The notes under the pieces: model-generated | What the model was told of the DNA's origin: nothing | The model's database searches: none | Seen by the model: only the letters and a program-made list of their open reading frames with translations | Position numbers and translations under genes: made by a program | Part shown: in pieces, positions 34,945-48,414 of the stretch | How the letters are laid out: each line of letters begins with the position of its first letter | How positions within the stretch are numbered: the stretch's first letter is position 1 | From: Coix lacryma-jobi var. lacryma-jobi | Taxonomy: Eukaryota; Streptophyta; Magnoliopsida; Poales; Poaceae | Direction: 5' to 3' | Assembly: GCA_009763385.1 (NCBI GenBank) | Contig: CM019823.1 | Span: 177,266,995-177,330,994 of the forward strand | Length of the DNA: 64,000 nucleotides

Positions 34945-35285
34945 AGGGAGTGTTTAGTTGAAGGGTGAAATTTTGTGAGTGTCACATTGAATTTTATGAC
35001 ACTAATTTAGTCTATTAAAAATAATTAATAAAAAACAAATTACATATTTTGACTGAAAACCCTGAGACGAATTTACTAAGACTAATTAATCCGTTATTAA
35101 CACACGTTTACTGTAGCACAACATTGTCAAATCATGGACTAATTAGACTTAAAAAAATCATCTTGCAAAATATCGTAATCTGTGTAAATAGTTATTTTTT
35201 AGACTACATTTAATACTCTATACATATGTTCAAACATTCAATGTGATAGGTGAATGGTTTTTGGATGGAAACTAAATACCCTGTG
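34945..35285. mobile_element. MITE with GGGAGTGTTTAGTT-type ends
   Basis: GGGAGTGTTTAGTTGAA on the left is roughly inverted at the right as GGAAACTAAATACCCTG. Internal phrases such as GTTTACTGTAGCAC and AATCATGGACTAATTAG are characteristic of an abundant grass MITE group. There is no ORF. DNA from 35286 to 36131 is AT-rich with a short TA repeat near 35965, and I find no gene in it. Confidence 0.6.
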
Positions 35286-36131
35286 AATATCACAAAACGT
35301 ACGGATGATTGGATAGGAACCAGTGACCTTGCCCGGGGACAGAAGGCTTGCCATGCCCAGAAGATTTGCCGCCAGGAAATATGAGCTCGCACAGGCGAAG
35401 AAGAAGCAGCGCGTCGGGGGAGCTGGCGAGGCTGCGGTGGATCAGAGCATTGGATCTAGAAGTGAGGAGTTAGTAACAACCGAAGTTCTCTCAACGTTGG
35501 TTGCATCATCTCTTCTCGTCTTGATCCGCAGGAGGACGCTGAGTCTTGAGGAAGAAACAATTTTTTTTTCAATCTCTCTTCTTATTGCCACATCAGCAAT
35601 TTATTTAGCTATCATTATAACTAAGATAGATAGAAACTACAATAAATATCCCATCAGGACTGTCCTTATGTTGCAACATCAACAATAGAGAACCTTTAAT
35701 CTTTAAAAGTTTGAGAACAAGCCTTAAGAATTACTAAGATTGAGATCGAACTTAATTTGTCCCTTTGTCTGCCCAGCTATTAATTTCGGATCTCAAGCTT
35801 AAACTGAACATTAATTATTACTACACACTATGTATCGTCTAAAGGTAGGTAAATATACTATGTATACATGAATTGCGGAGTTGGTTTTAACAGTTGCCAC
35901 TTCCTCTCTTGTTTTTTCCCTTAATTATTTTATTTTCCTCACATTCTATCAAACTCATGAGACTTATATATATATATATTCCTCTAACATTCTTTGCACC
36001 CCTCTATCACCTACTTTGTCTCATAGTTCGTTTCTTAATTGTGTCTTTTTATTTTTATGTTCCCATCGTATTCTACCATCTCTAGTAGCAAGCTATGACT
36101 TTACTGTGAAGTTTTCACCAACCATGTGTTA

Positions 36132-36463
36132 GAGCAACTCCAACGGTTTTGCATTTTTTGTTTGGCAAAATATGGTATTTGTCAACTCTTAAATTAATAT
36201 GGCAAAGATAAAAAGAGTCAATCTCCAATGATTTTGCATTTAGACTTGGCAAAACTAAAAAAATGTGCGCGCGAGAGGGAAATATCCCGCGAGGGCGATT
36301 GCCAAACGAGCCGCAGCTTGACATATATGCCAAATATCACCCGGTATTTGCCAAGTTGCTAAAAATGTCAAGCCTATTTGCCAAACCGTTGGATAGTAGA
36401 TTTTTAGACTTTTTTGCAAAAACAAGAATGCAAAGCCCATTTGCAAAACTGTTGAAGACGCTC
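36132..36463. mobile_element. Tourist/Harbinger-like MITE
   Basis: The ends GAGCAACTCCAACGGTTTTGC and GCAAAACTGTTGAAGACGCTC are inverted repeats with TTA duplicated at 36129-36131 and 36464-36466. It is 332 bp and related at its ends to the element at 31211. Confidence 0.82.
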
Positions 36464-36672
36464 TTAGTGCCATCACACTTGCCACTCTTGATCTATGATA
36501 ATCAGTAGGTTGATTGTCGCTAAGGCAACCATCCATATAATCTCCATCCTCTCTTCTCCCACCTTACCACCTCAAACCTCTAATAACTCTGACATCAACT
36601 CTAATTTTCTCTTTAACCCAAGTGGTTGGTATAAAGAGTTTGCACTTCGACATCATTACTGTAGAGATTTTT

Positions 36673-37620
36673 GGTGTGTTTGGTTGCCTGCCTTATCACT
36701 TGTCCAGGCTTCAGCAATGCAGTCTAGACTTGTTTGGTTGCCTGTAAAGGCTCATAACCAGGCTCTAGCAAGCCAAAAAGAGGGTCCTAGCCTGGCTTAG
36801 TAGAAACGAGTGAGGGGAGCGTTTTCAGCAAGCCAGGCTTGGCTTAACGACTTTGTTGTTGTTCCTCACCGCTCGGCCGCGCAAGCCGCTGCGTCGACCG
36901 CTTTGCGCCCGGTGGCGCGCACCCCCTCCGGCCGTCGCTCCGCCTCCAAGCTTTAGCTTGAGAGCATACGACCGACGCCATGAGCGCAGGCACTCGTCTG
37001 CTCCAACTCTTGTCGCCCACTTGTGTCGCCATCATCTCGATTCATGGTGGCCTGCAAGCTCGCGACAGGCGTTGGCGAGGATGGAGCTGGCGGCGTTGGC
37101 GACGATGGGGTTGGCGGGCCCAACAATGATTCGGCGGCTGCGGCTCCATTGATTGGAGAGCCGTGTTGCTAGCTCTTGCCGACCACATGCCCGCCTCCAT
37201 GACGTCCGGGCATGGCTCGGCCACACCCAGATCTGATGGCCACGGGACAGCGCTAGAGCAAGCTGCTGCACGAGACACCCAGATCTGTTGGAGCTGAAAT
37301 AACTCGAATCAATGGAGGGTGCTTGTTGTTGCTGTTGTCCATGGCCTGCCGGTGCTACACCGCCGTCGACCCACTGTACTTCACTTGGTGGTGGCATTGG
37401 ACGGCGTCACGGACGAGGTGTTGTTGGTGGTGGATGTGGACAACCTTGTGCAAGGTCATTTTATCCCCATAACCAGGCAACCAATCAACATCTTTACTAC
37501 ACAGGCTTAGTTTATACAGGTCAACCAAACAACCTCAGGTTGCATTGCGTAAGACAGGTTTCAGTTAGCCTGACTTAAAATATAAGCCTCGCTAGACTAG
37601 GCTGGACAACCAAACACACC
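36673..37620. mobile_element. Non-autonomous TIR transposon with GC-rich interior
   Basis: The ends GGTGTGTTTGGTTG and CAACCAAACACACC form a perfect inverted repeat about 950 bp apart. Next to them lie AAGCCAGGCT/AGCCTGGCTT motifs repeated in both orientations. The middle (about 36860-37450) is strikingly GC-rich compared with the arms and may be captured host sequence, but no recognisable protein is encoded. The target duplication is unclear. The 430 bp that follow (37621-38052) are the leader and promoter region of the exoribonuclease gene. Confidence 0.65.
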
Positions 37621-38052
37621 CTTTGTGAGTGCTAGTATGTTTAAACACCTTTCTCCGACTCTGAGCACCTGTTTAAAGCCCCACGTTGCGATCCTGACCG
37701 TGGAAGATACGCATCGTACGGTCGTACCTCCTCCTCCTCCAGTCGTGTCTTGCAGATTTTGCTGGTCGTGTAGTTACTGCAGCCCATCACCAGGCTTCCC
37801 GGATCGGGCTAGAAGCCGCACAACCTATCGCAGTGGTCGAGACGGCCGCCCGCACGCGCGACCCGAGGCCATCGACCTCCTTCCCCCGCAGGGCCGCAGG
37901 CCTCACCCTTCCTCTGCCCACCCCAGATCGAACCAAATAGGAGGTAGCAACCACCGCACGCCACTGCGGCGCTAGGAGCTCGCAGAAGCGCCGCCCTGCG
38001 TGAGGAGGCCAGAGCAAGGAGGAGATCCGGCGGCAGAGCAGGTCGGTCGGAG

Positions 38053-40942
38053 ATGGGAGTCCCGGCGTTCTACCGGTGGCTGGCGGACCGCTACCCGCTG
38101 ACGGTGTCGGACGCGGAGGAGGAGGAGCCCGTGGGGCTCGAGCCCGGCGCCTTCGTCCCCGTTGACCTACGCCGCCCCAATCCCAACGGCCTCGAGTTCG
38201 ACAACCTCTACCTCGACATGAATGGCATCATCCACCCCTGCTTCCACCCCGAGGGCCGGGTACGCATTCGATCCATTCCGCCACCCCCGGAACCCCTGCT
38301 CAGTGTGTTTGCTTAGCTCTCGATCTCACGGCCTCGGTTTTCCTCCCTGCAGCCGGCGCCCACCACCTACGACGAGGTGTTCAAGTCGATTTTTGATTAC
38401 ATCGACCACCTCTTCGGCATCGTCCGCCCCAGGAAGCTCCTGTACATGGCCATTGGTGAGTCTCTGCTACAGTGCCGCTACTTTGTCACGTAGGTGATGT
38501 TGCTCTGAGTAACAAGGCTTGCTCAAATTTTTGTCACGTAGACGGTGTTGCTCCAAGGGCAAAGATGAATCAGCAGAGGTCCAGGCGATTCCGGGCTGCC
38601 AAGGACGCGGCTGATGCGGTAAGGCTACAGCTGCTGTGGTTGTTTGCTCTGAGCAGGTGTAGTGGTAGCTGTTTTCTCATGTTGCGTTTACTTTGCTCAG
38701 GCAGCGGAGGAGGAGAGGCTGAGGAAGGAGTTTGAAGCAGAGGGTAGGACTCTAGCCCAGAAGGAGAAGTCAGAGGCAATCGACTCCAATGTCATTACTC
38801 CAGGGACGCAGTTCATGTTTGTACTATCCATGGCGCTACAGTACTACATACAGTTGAGGCTGAATCACACGCTTGGATGGCAGTCTGTCAAGGTGTTTAC
38901 TGTGCTGGCTTGGAGTTGTAAAATTATTCTCAATCCTAGTTAGGTATTAACCAAGATCTGCACTGTGTGTATTTTTCAAGATAATATTGTCTGATTCCAA
39001 TGTCCCTGGAGAGGGAGAGCACAAAATTATGTCATACATTCGCCTGCAGCGCAATCTTCCTGGCTTTGATCCCAATACACGCCATTGCTTATATGGCCTG
39101 GTAAGTTTACTTCATTTTGAAGCTACTAGTGGTTTGTGTTTAAGCTAAATCTGTGTTACACGTTATCCACTCTATTGTCCAGGATGCTGATTTGATTATG
39201 CTTGCTCTAGCAACTCACGAGGTCCACTTCTCAATTTTAAGAGAGGTAAAACTTCTTATTGCTCTTTGTTGGAAAGTATATTTATACACATCTAGCTAGG
39301 GCATTCATTTTGTCCTCTTCATGGTAAATTAGGAGTAATCCCATAATTACAGAATTCGACTGACTTTACAGGTGATCTCCATGCCAGGGCAACAAGAAAA
39401 ATGTTTTCTTTGTGGTCAAGTTGGGCATTTCGCTGCTGAATGCAGAGGTCCTAGTCAGCCTGATAATTCTGTGGAGCTACCTCCTATTCATGAAAAGAAG
39501 TACCAGGTACTCTGAACTATATAACCGTTTTGATCCAGTAAATTTGCTTCAGATATGTTGTTTGTAATTCATTTTTTACTCTTGTCGATTCACTGTGTGA
39601 ATATTTCCTGTTCACAGTTTCTTAACATTTGGGTGTTGCGTGAATACCTGGCAAAGGATTTGGAAATTGTCGATGCTCCCTTCAAGATAAACTTTGAACG
39701 TCTTATTGATGATTTTGTGTTTATGTGTTTCTTTGTTGGCAATGACTTTCTTCCCCACATGCCAACTTTGGAAATTCGTGAGGTGTGTTGATCGAAAGCA
39801 TCCATTATATTTTTATGCGCTTTATTTTATTTGCAAGATGATTTATTCATAACTGTGATTAATTGCCAACTTTATTCTGTAGGGTGCCATTAATCTTCTC
39901 ATGAGTATCTACAGGTCAGAGTTTACATCAATGGGTGGTTACCTAACTGATGGGGGTGAGGTAAGATTTATCAGATGCAAATTCTTATATTGTTTGAACT
40001 TTGAAGCCATACAATTGCAACATTTTTTGTGGTGGCAAATACTCAATACTTACAAAATGTAGGAAACTAGTCCTGTGGTCAGCTTTATAGTGAACTATTG
40101 TCTTTCTTTAACCATGTGATACACACTATGATGTTTGATATAATCATACTACTATTTACGGAAACTAATTTAGATACGAATTCTGTCTTCATGGTTATCC
40201 TGTCATGTGTATTGTGTTAGAATGTTAACGCTACATAAGATAAATGGTACCAATCCCATCAATTTGCAGATTTGGTATTATAATGTAACCATGTTGGTTT
40301 AAAATGCAATTTGTGGAATATGGTTTGTAGGATCCAGTGAATTACAGAAATCACAGTAACATTACTCAAGTTGACTGTAGACCAAATTGAACTTCATACC
40401 CATTTTCGCCAGATGAGTTATGGGATTGGGACCCATGTACATTTGCTCTTGTACCATTGCCTGTGAAAAAAGAAACTGTTGTTAGAATGTAGGAAGATGG
40501 ATCCAATATTTTTACTAAAGTACCAGGTGGCTTTACTGTGTTTGGCAAGTATGTTTGTTACGATTCTCGTACATCATCTGTTGTTGAATGTTCCTTCCTT
40601 GTTTAGTCTGCCCCTCTGAATATCATGCTGCTCAATAGCATACATGTATAAGGTAGTTCATTATGCCCACCACTTGATAATTTAAGCCATTTGGGAGAAA
40701 GCCCCTCTTCGTTCTCTGATGTAATCAATATTGAAAAAGGCGCTATGAGGCGCTCGCCTGGGCGCGCCTCTGTGCTGGGCGGAGGGGTATCGCCTTGCCT
40801 AAGGGGGTGGTGTGGTACCTTAGGTGGCGCCAGCCCATTGGCGGCGGTATGCGCGCCGGTGGGGGAGGAGCATTGGGCGAGATTCTCCGGAGGGGAAGGA
40901 GGAGCATCGTGCAGCAGCGGACTGCAGGCGCGGGTGCGCGAC

Positions 40943-40980
<38 letters not shown>

Positions 40981-43900
40981 TGCCGGATGTGAAAGGATCC
41001 GGCGGCGGCGGCTGATGCAGGAGAACAAGCAGAGGAATCACGATTTGAGGAGTGAGGAGGCGTGTGGCTGCGGTTGCAGCTGGAACTTGGAGGATGAGAA
41101 GCGGATGGATAAGGTTGGAGTGGGAGATGGGCTGGAATCTTGGGCCTTTCTGTCTAAGACCAATTTTTTGCTGTTTATTTTTTTTTCTTTTAGAAGATAA
41201 TCTAGGTATATTAGTGTATATATAAAATGCCTAGAAAAACGTCTTAAAACACCTAGGCTCTAGGTTATGGGTCACTGCCTACAGACCGCCTAGCGCCTTC
41301 TTGAACATTGGATGTAATGACTCATAAAATCATAAGTAAAACCTTTGGTCTCATCATTCAGCAGTAGTTGATTCTCTGCCGAATGCACTGATTTCCTTTT
41401 TTTCTTTTACATGGGGTCAAGCCCTAAAATCTTGACATTTTTTTAAAAAAGAAGACATCTTGACATTTTCTCCATTCTAATGGAAAGGTTATATTGGACC
41501 GAGTGGAACATTTCATCCAGTCTGTTGCGGTCAATGAAGAACAAATTTTCCAGAAACGGGCACGCATTCAACAGGTAATTCCTAGCTGGTCTTCGTCTAA
41601 TGCCTTTATTGATTTTCTGTACTCCTACATATTCTTTATGCATGCAAATGATCATCATGAAGATTGTGAAATCATTTTATAGTGAGATTATGTTACTTCA
41701 GTGATTCTAATAATCTTAGTAGGCCAATCATATTACTCTATAACTATATATTTATAGTGCAACTTCATTTTAACACATGATATGATCATGTTAAGCTACC
41801 ATATTATTGACCATTGATGCCTTTTTAAAAAATATTAATACCTTTTTAGTGAACTCCTCAATAGGAATGAATTTCAACTTCCACATGAGTATACATTTCC
41901 AAATAATTTGAAAATTTATGCCATTTGAACCTTACTGTATATGTGTTAATACTTAAATGTACAAGTACAAAATCTTGTAGCTAGATCTTTGCACCGATAT
42001 TGCTATCTTAGAAGACAGGTTAACTTCTGATTGCTAAACTGCAGGCACGCGAGAACAATGAGGAGAAGCATAAAATACAGAGAGAAAATTCTGAGGAGAA
42101 TCAATATGTGGATAAGGTGTGTTTTTTGTCCTGTGAACTGTACGAATATGTTCAGTAATGTCTGATGTGTCTAATAACTTTAAGGAAGTATTAAAATTGT
42201 TGGCTGTCCCTTGTTCTGTTTCTTCAGGTGAAGTTAGGAGAGCCAGGATTCAGGGAGCGTTATTATGCTGAGAAGTTTAAAGAAGAGGCAGAATCAAAAC
42301 CCATTGATCAAGTTCGGAGAGATGTTGTGAGTTTCTTGCCAGGCACCATTTTGATTCGTTGAATAACAGCAACTTCTAACTCAATGCCTAAATGTTACCG
42401 CTGAAAAATTGTCAGTGGATATATGAAAAGGTTTGCCAGATTATTAATACCCAACAACCAGGTTCTGAATGTTGCCTCTTGACAACATAAACAGCTACAA
42501 CTTACAATTAATAACTGGACTAATATTGATGGTTTTGCGTTGGAAATAGTTATGGACTGAGTCCACCATTGAGATGCCTCTTTTGGCCTTGCAACAATAG
42601 TCTACATTTCCTAACACTTTACAGGCTGGAACAATCAGCAAGCTGTTTTGGCGTGTTTGTTGCATGATCAATTTGGCCAATATGCTAATAAGGTTGATCT
42701 GGCTTTGCTTAGGGCAACAACTTGACTTGATTTAAATGCTTTTAGTTTGGTTTTGTGAGTTGGTCTCAACCTGCTATAAATTATTCACACCCAAAGCGAT
42801 TTTGTTTTTTTTTTGTTTCTACCTATCTCGTTTAAAAATACTGGTCCCAAGTCAGGGGAAAGGAGGGTCATGTGGCTGGACGAGCCGTACTAAAAATCCA
42901 GCCACCAGATGAAACCCAAATAAAAGATTGTAGTAGCATGCAATTGCAAAGTGTTACATTTTACAGTCCACATACCAGAGCCATAGCCTACTTAGTACAT
43001 CTCCTTTATTTTTTCTAAAAAACACCACAATCCTTTCTTTGGTTCATGTTGGGTTTAATCTCTAGCCTACCCCAACTTGATTGAAAAAACTTTGCTGTTG
43101 TTTTGATGTTTGCTTTCATTCTTTTTTTGAACGTAATGTTTTCTTTCATTCTGTGGTAGGAATAGGTGGTATACTCATACTGGCTACTACTATTTGGTTC
43201 CCATTTGCTGTCAACATTGGTCTCGTGTTGATGTCTTTATTTGTCTATTATCTATGTATATTTCAGGTCCAGAAATACGTGGAAGGTCTTTGTTGGGTTA
43301 TGAGATACTACTATCAAGGTGTTTGTTCATGGCAGTGGTAGGTAAATATTGACCATCTAGTGTCAGAATTTGGTATCACATTTCCTGTGGAAGATAAAAC
43401 ATCACTTGATTGAGTGCTAAAGTATTATTCCACTATCTCTGACCTAAAACATTATGGCCACTTTAGGTAGGTCCTCTTAAAGTTTCTTAACTCCACAAAC
43501 AGATACAAGTTACAAGATGTACATCTAAGATCTAAATTTATGGTAACCAGATGACTCAAACATGGACCCCCTAGATTTCATTGATACAACCATACAGTAA
43601 TTCTGCACCGATCAATTGGTTCTTGTTCCGCGACTCATAATAATTATATAAAAGTGATACTCCAGTATGATCATGTCAACATCCTCTTCTATTTATGACT
43701 TGCAAACCAAATTTTATGACCGAAGAACAAAAACCACTGCTATTTTTCTGCCATGCAACAACCTATACAATATGGCTCATGTCTTTAGTGACTAGTGCCT
43801 GTTTCTTAATACTGTTTTCTGTTGCTTATGCGCTGATGGAAAATTTACTGACATTCAGGGTTCACTGTTTTACATAAATCAATAATATGACAAACCAATT

Positions 43901-46900
43901 TTACCTCTGCCATAACCAACATGCATACCTAGCAATAAGGTTGACATGCTCTTCTCAGCAGCATATGTACTCGTCTTTCGATCAAATCTTAACTGTGGCT
44001 TTTCATCCTCATGTCAGGTTCTATCCCTTTCATTATGCGCCTTTCGCTTCTGATCTAAAATGCTTGGCTGAATTGGAAATAACCTTTTTCTTGGGTCAAC
44101 CTTTCAAGCCATTTGATCAACTAATGGGAACGCTACCAGCTGCAAGGTCTGCTACCCCTTGTGCAAATGAATCTGTTCCATGTTCAGATGGAAAGAATGT
44201 CAAATACAATGAGTTCTAAGATGTCCACTATTTATTCTTCTGTAGCTCCAATGCACTGCCAAAATACTATGGGGATTTGATGACTGATCCAGATTCACCG
44301 TTGAAGTCTTTCTATCCCAAAGGTATCGCCTCCTATTTTGCAAAGCAAAACAAAAGTACCTGAAAACTTCCCCATGCGTAGGGTGATATTGCGTATCAAT
44401 AAAATAATATTTATTTGTTGCTTCTAAAGCCTTATATTGCACCTGCAGATTTTGAGCTAGACATGAATGGGAAACGTTTTGCATGGCAGGTAATGCAAAT
44501 GGATAAATCATTCTTCTTTCAGGCTACTGATTGTCTTATGCAGAATATTTATGTTCTCTTTTGCCCAGGGTGTTGCAAAATTGCCTTTTATTGATGAAAG
44601 GCGTCTGCTTGCGGAGACAAGAAGACTTGAAGATACTTTGACAGTGTGTATATGTCACAATTCTTATTTTTTGACTATCTGCGCTTATTACTTTCATTTT
44701 GTCCGAGCTTTATTTTTGCTGTCTTACGCAGGAAGAAGAGAAATTCAGGAACAAGACTATGTTTGACATAATTTATGTTAGAGATACTCATCCATTGACC
44801 ACTCAGATTATCTTCCTGTATCAGAACTACTACAATCTATCAAGAACAGATCCTTATGTTATTCCCATTCAGCCTACTGCTAGGTTGGTAGAAATGCTAG
44901 ATACATCGATTTGGATTATTTTCCTCGGCATTTGTTTATTGTGTTGGATATGTCGGCTCTGTATGCAGTGGTGGAATGAATGGATTCCTATGTTTATCTG
45001 AAAGGAACTGGTATAGCGCCACTTTAACTTCTCCAGTTAAGGGGTTCAATGGCATTGCTCAGAACAGAGTTTTGTAAGCATCTTATTGTGATAAGGCATA
45101 TTGTAAACTAAAAGCCACCCTTTAAATCTACTAGCATTATATATGTAATTTTTTTCTATTTTTTTCAGGAATGCTACCTATCTTAATCCTCAGTATCACA
45201 AACACATCCCAGAGCCTCCGGTGGGGGTCATCATACCTGCAAAGGTATTTGCTAGCCCTGCACCCAATGTGTATTTTGGTGCATATAATTCTTGGAGAGA
45301 TGAAAATGTGAACATAGTATATTTTTTTTTCTTTTTTTAAAGAATGAATTCCCCTATGTATGTATGTTCAGCCTTTTTGACATCACCAATACAAAAAGGA
45401 TATCTTCTTTCCATTTTGAGAAAGAGTAATTGCTAGCTCATAAGTGAAAGTATTATTAGGTGAAGTGTTCTTTAGCATCTTTTTAATGTTTACTCGTCTG
45501 TTTCTTTTTAACATTTCATGGTTGCAAGAAACAAATGCCCACTGTTTAGTGTATAACGTTATTTTGCCCACTTATATGAAGAATGTTAATGATTATATAT
45601 TGATATAGCGAGGTTAGAACAAGAAGAAAAACAAAGAACCACTATACACATGAATCAACCCAGGAGAGAAACATATCGCTTGTTTTCAGATATCATAAAG
45701 TTTAGTGTTCACTTAAGGTAATTTCTAACGGCAGAGGGGGCCATGGCCACCTTTGGCCACAACAAGGCTCTGACTCTGAACAGAAGCATAATATTTTCTT
45801 TTGTGATGATGCTATCTTTTAATCACCTGGCTCTGTTATTATTCATGTTTGCACTGTTATGACCTTTATACAAGTATGCTATCATTAGCAGTTGAAGTAT
45901 TTCGTTTTTATCGATTTCAATGTTGGTTTGCTATAAGGGGTTGGCCCAACAAGTGTACCATTTTGTAGATACTGAAACCTAGTGATTTCAAACCCTTTCC
46001 TGTGTTGTGGCATGAAGATAATAGTCGTCGACAATCACGAGAAAGGTATGGTTGATATGTCATAATGCTTTTGCAGAGTACTTCCACTTGCACTAGAGAG
46101 TATTCAGAAACTATAGGAACTATATAAGCTGTGCACTGTTTTGTGAATTTAGATCACACTTTTACTTCATCCTGATCAGCTTTTCACCCTGTTTTTGTAG
46201 CCTGACCAATCTGGTAACATGTCTGCACTCATCATGATTTATTTCCATTTACAGGCCTCAGGTTTCTGGAGCCCTGTCCGGTTCTCTCTTAGGAGAAGCT
46301 GCACACCGTCTGGTGAAAAACTCCCTCCAGATCAAATCTGGCAATGCTGCTGGGCTACTTGATATGCCATACAGGGGTGCACGTGCACCCTATGGCCCTG
46401 GAAACAGACCAAGGCCTGCCGGACCATTGGGATATGAAAGGGGTTTTGTGGATAGTCCATACCATGCTCACATGTCTAGAAGTGTTCCAAACCCCCACCC
46501 TCAGTTCTTCGGTGATTCTCATGCTAACAGTCAGCCAATGCGGATACTAGAACGCCCAAACTCCCGAAGTCATGATGCTGGTATCCGTGCATCAATGTCA
46601 AAATTGACAATCCAAGAAGGGCCAAGGCCTCATCAAAATAATAGGATGCAGAATTCTGGGTACTGGCCCAATCAACCGCATCCTAATCACTTTGCTGGAC
46701 CCCCAGCCCAGCGGCCTATGCAGAACATCAGTTTTATACCTCAGCGACCTTTCCAAACTGGGGGATTCCCGCAGCAGAGACCAGTAAATGGGGTTCCACC
46801 ACCATTACCTCCCAGTAACTGGATTGGAAAGCAACCAAGTGGAGGCCACATGGGTGTACCTGCAAAACACGATCCAAGGACAGCTAGACAGCCTAAGCAG

Positions 46901-47023
46901 GATAACCCAAGATCACAACAGGATAAGAGACAGCAGGCTACCAAGGTATACCGAGTCAAAACTCAAGCTACTAATGGTATTGGTTTGTCAGAGTCAGGTA
47001 AACAGGAAGAACCTGCAGCCTAA
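38053..47023 (+). CDS. XRN4: XRN-family 5'-3' exoribonuclease, XRN4-like, 989 aa, 22 exons
   Basis: The family degrades 5'-monophosphorylated RNA; XRN4 does so on decapped mRNA in the cytoplasm. Inferred exons: 38053-38259, 38353-38455, 38542-38618, 38701-38892, 38981-39100, 39183-39245, 39372-39506, 39618-39782, 39883-39960, 41488-41574, 42045-42116, 42228-42326, 43267-43337, 44018-44146, 44246-44322, 44449-44489, 44569-44643, 44732-44883, 44969-45073, 45169-45244, 45969-46045, 46255-47023. The total of 2970 bp keeps frame throughout. Catalytic acids are conserved: D55 (YLDMNG), D104, E204/E206 (GEGEH), D234/D236 and D342 (VGNDFLPH). A CCHC knuckle starts at C265. The C-terminus is Pro/Gln/Arg-rich, and its MSKLTIQEG recalls XRN4 rather than nuclear XRN2/3; the paralogue call is moderate. 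Several usually fixed positions differ (ITPGTQFM for ITPGTPFM; HTLGWQ for HNPGWR), so it may be a diverged copy. An hAT element sits in intron 9. Confidence 0.88.
40726..41310. mobile_element. Non-autonomous hAT element in exoribonuclease intron 9
   Basis: A perfect 8-bp target duplication GATGTAAT (40718-40725 and 41311-41318) encloses imperfect terminal repeats, CAATATTGAAAAAGGCGCTA and TAGCGCCTTCTTGAACATTG. The 8-bp duplication is the hAT hallmark. The 585-bp interior is GC-rich, holds a GA dinucleotide repeat of about 17 units (40944-40977) and encodes no transposase. Confidence 0.88.
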
Positions 47024-48414
47024 CTGGCTTGCTGAGTTGCCGGAAATCCACACGCCAAGTTTAATGTGCGTGGGCATCCTGCTACCAGGAGAGAATGCAA
47101 GCTCTTGGTGATAGCAGCAGAGGGTTTCCATGTATCCCCACTCAATTTATTTTCCGTTGTTGAATTGTTGTATTACTTGGAAAGGAGTTGGCTAAATTTT
47201 AGGTCAGGGGATTTAGACACAGCCTCGTTTAGTTGTTAGGACATAGTATGGGCATCCACTGCTGTTGTAAAGCTGTTAGTGGGATATCTGAATTTGTCTT
47301 GTGCTGGCTGACTACTGAATAATTTCCCTGGACCCGTCCAAGGCTGGCTCACCTGCCCTGCTGGCTGTATCTCGTGAAAGTTGGGGGCAGGTGTGCTTGG
47401 TCTTCAACGGAGCAAGGTGAATAAAACCATAAGTTTCTGTGTGTCGGAGGGTGGAGGTAGCATTCTGACCTTTTCATTCAAGTTTTACCCAAGTTGGGTC
47501 TTCCACTGAAAAGAACATGTTAATCCTCTCTAGCTTAACAAGGGCGAACATTAGGACCACGAACATGATCTCATCTCTTTTCTGGGATGCAAATATGATG
47601 TTCAGTTATTCACATTGGTGAGGTGGTGATTTGTTGTGTTTTAGGAAAGTCTTATGTTTTTTACTGCAAGTTTATCTCAACTCCATCTCCATTTCCCCCA
47701 AACATTACGAAACAAATGGCGAGTCCAGCTCGCCGCAAGTCTGCAAAATCACCCAGGAACGTAGCAAGCATACGTACGTGAATGAAATGAATTCCGAAAC
47801 GCAAAAGTATCGGGTTTTTTTCCCTTTCCTCTACCCAATCGATTCCTAATCCTGAAATCCTCCCGTAGTTCGTGGGCCATCCGGGCCGTGAGCGGCCGTG
47901 CCGCCTTGGACCAGTAGGCGGTAGTCAACCTATCTCTTCATTAGTTTATTTCACAATGGTTATCTCTTCGTTTTGATTTTTTTTTTTTAAAAAAACTCTA
48001 CCAGACTGGCAGGAAATGCCATCTTCAGAAACCTTTCTTTCTTTGTAAACTACAGGGTTATTACAAACTTTTAGTGGGTAAGACAGACAAAGGACCAGAC
48101 CAGAATAACAGATTAATTCGTTCTGTATTTAGTAAACTATATAATAATAGCCATTAATCCTGTATTCTGCAGAGCCTCAGACAGTCAGACCTCAGTGCTC
48201 ATTTGCACACGACACGTAGATGGATCCTAATGCAGGCACACGAGCACAGCTTTCTGCCATGCAGATTTCGGTGGCGCACAAAATATTCAGGAGAGCAGCC
48301 GTAATGTTCTTATTACGTCATCAGTTGCCCTGCGAAAGCCAAAAGCAATCTGCTGTCTGCCGATGAGTATACCCCCTTTCTCCTTGTAAAAAGCCGCGTG
48401 GAGATATAGAAACA
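47024..48414. other. Convergent 3' regions of the exoribonuclease and folate transporter genes
   Basis: Two stop codons face each other 1.4 kb apart. The left half is the probable 3'UTR of the exoribonuclease and the right end that of the transporter. No extra gene is seen. Confidence 0.6.

Noticed and set aside
35323..35688. 121-aa plus-strand ORF with a basic start and a hydrophobic end
   Set aside because: Composition changes abruptly from GC-rich to AT-rich within the ORF, no relatives are recognised and it lies among MITEs; at most a captured fragment.
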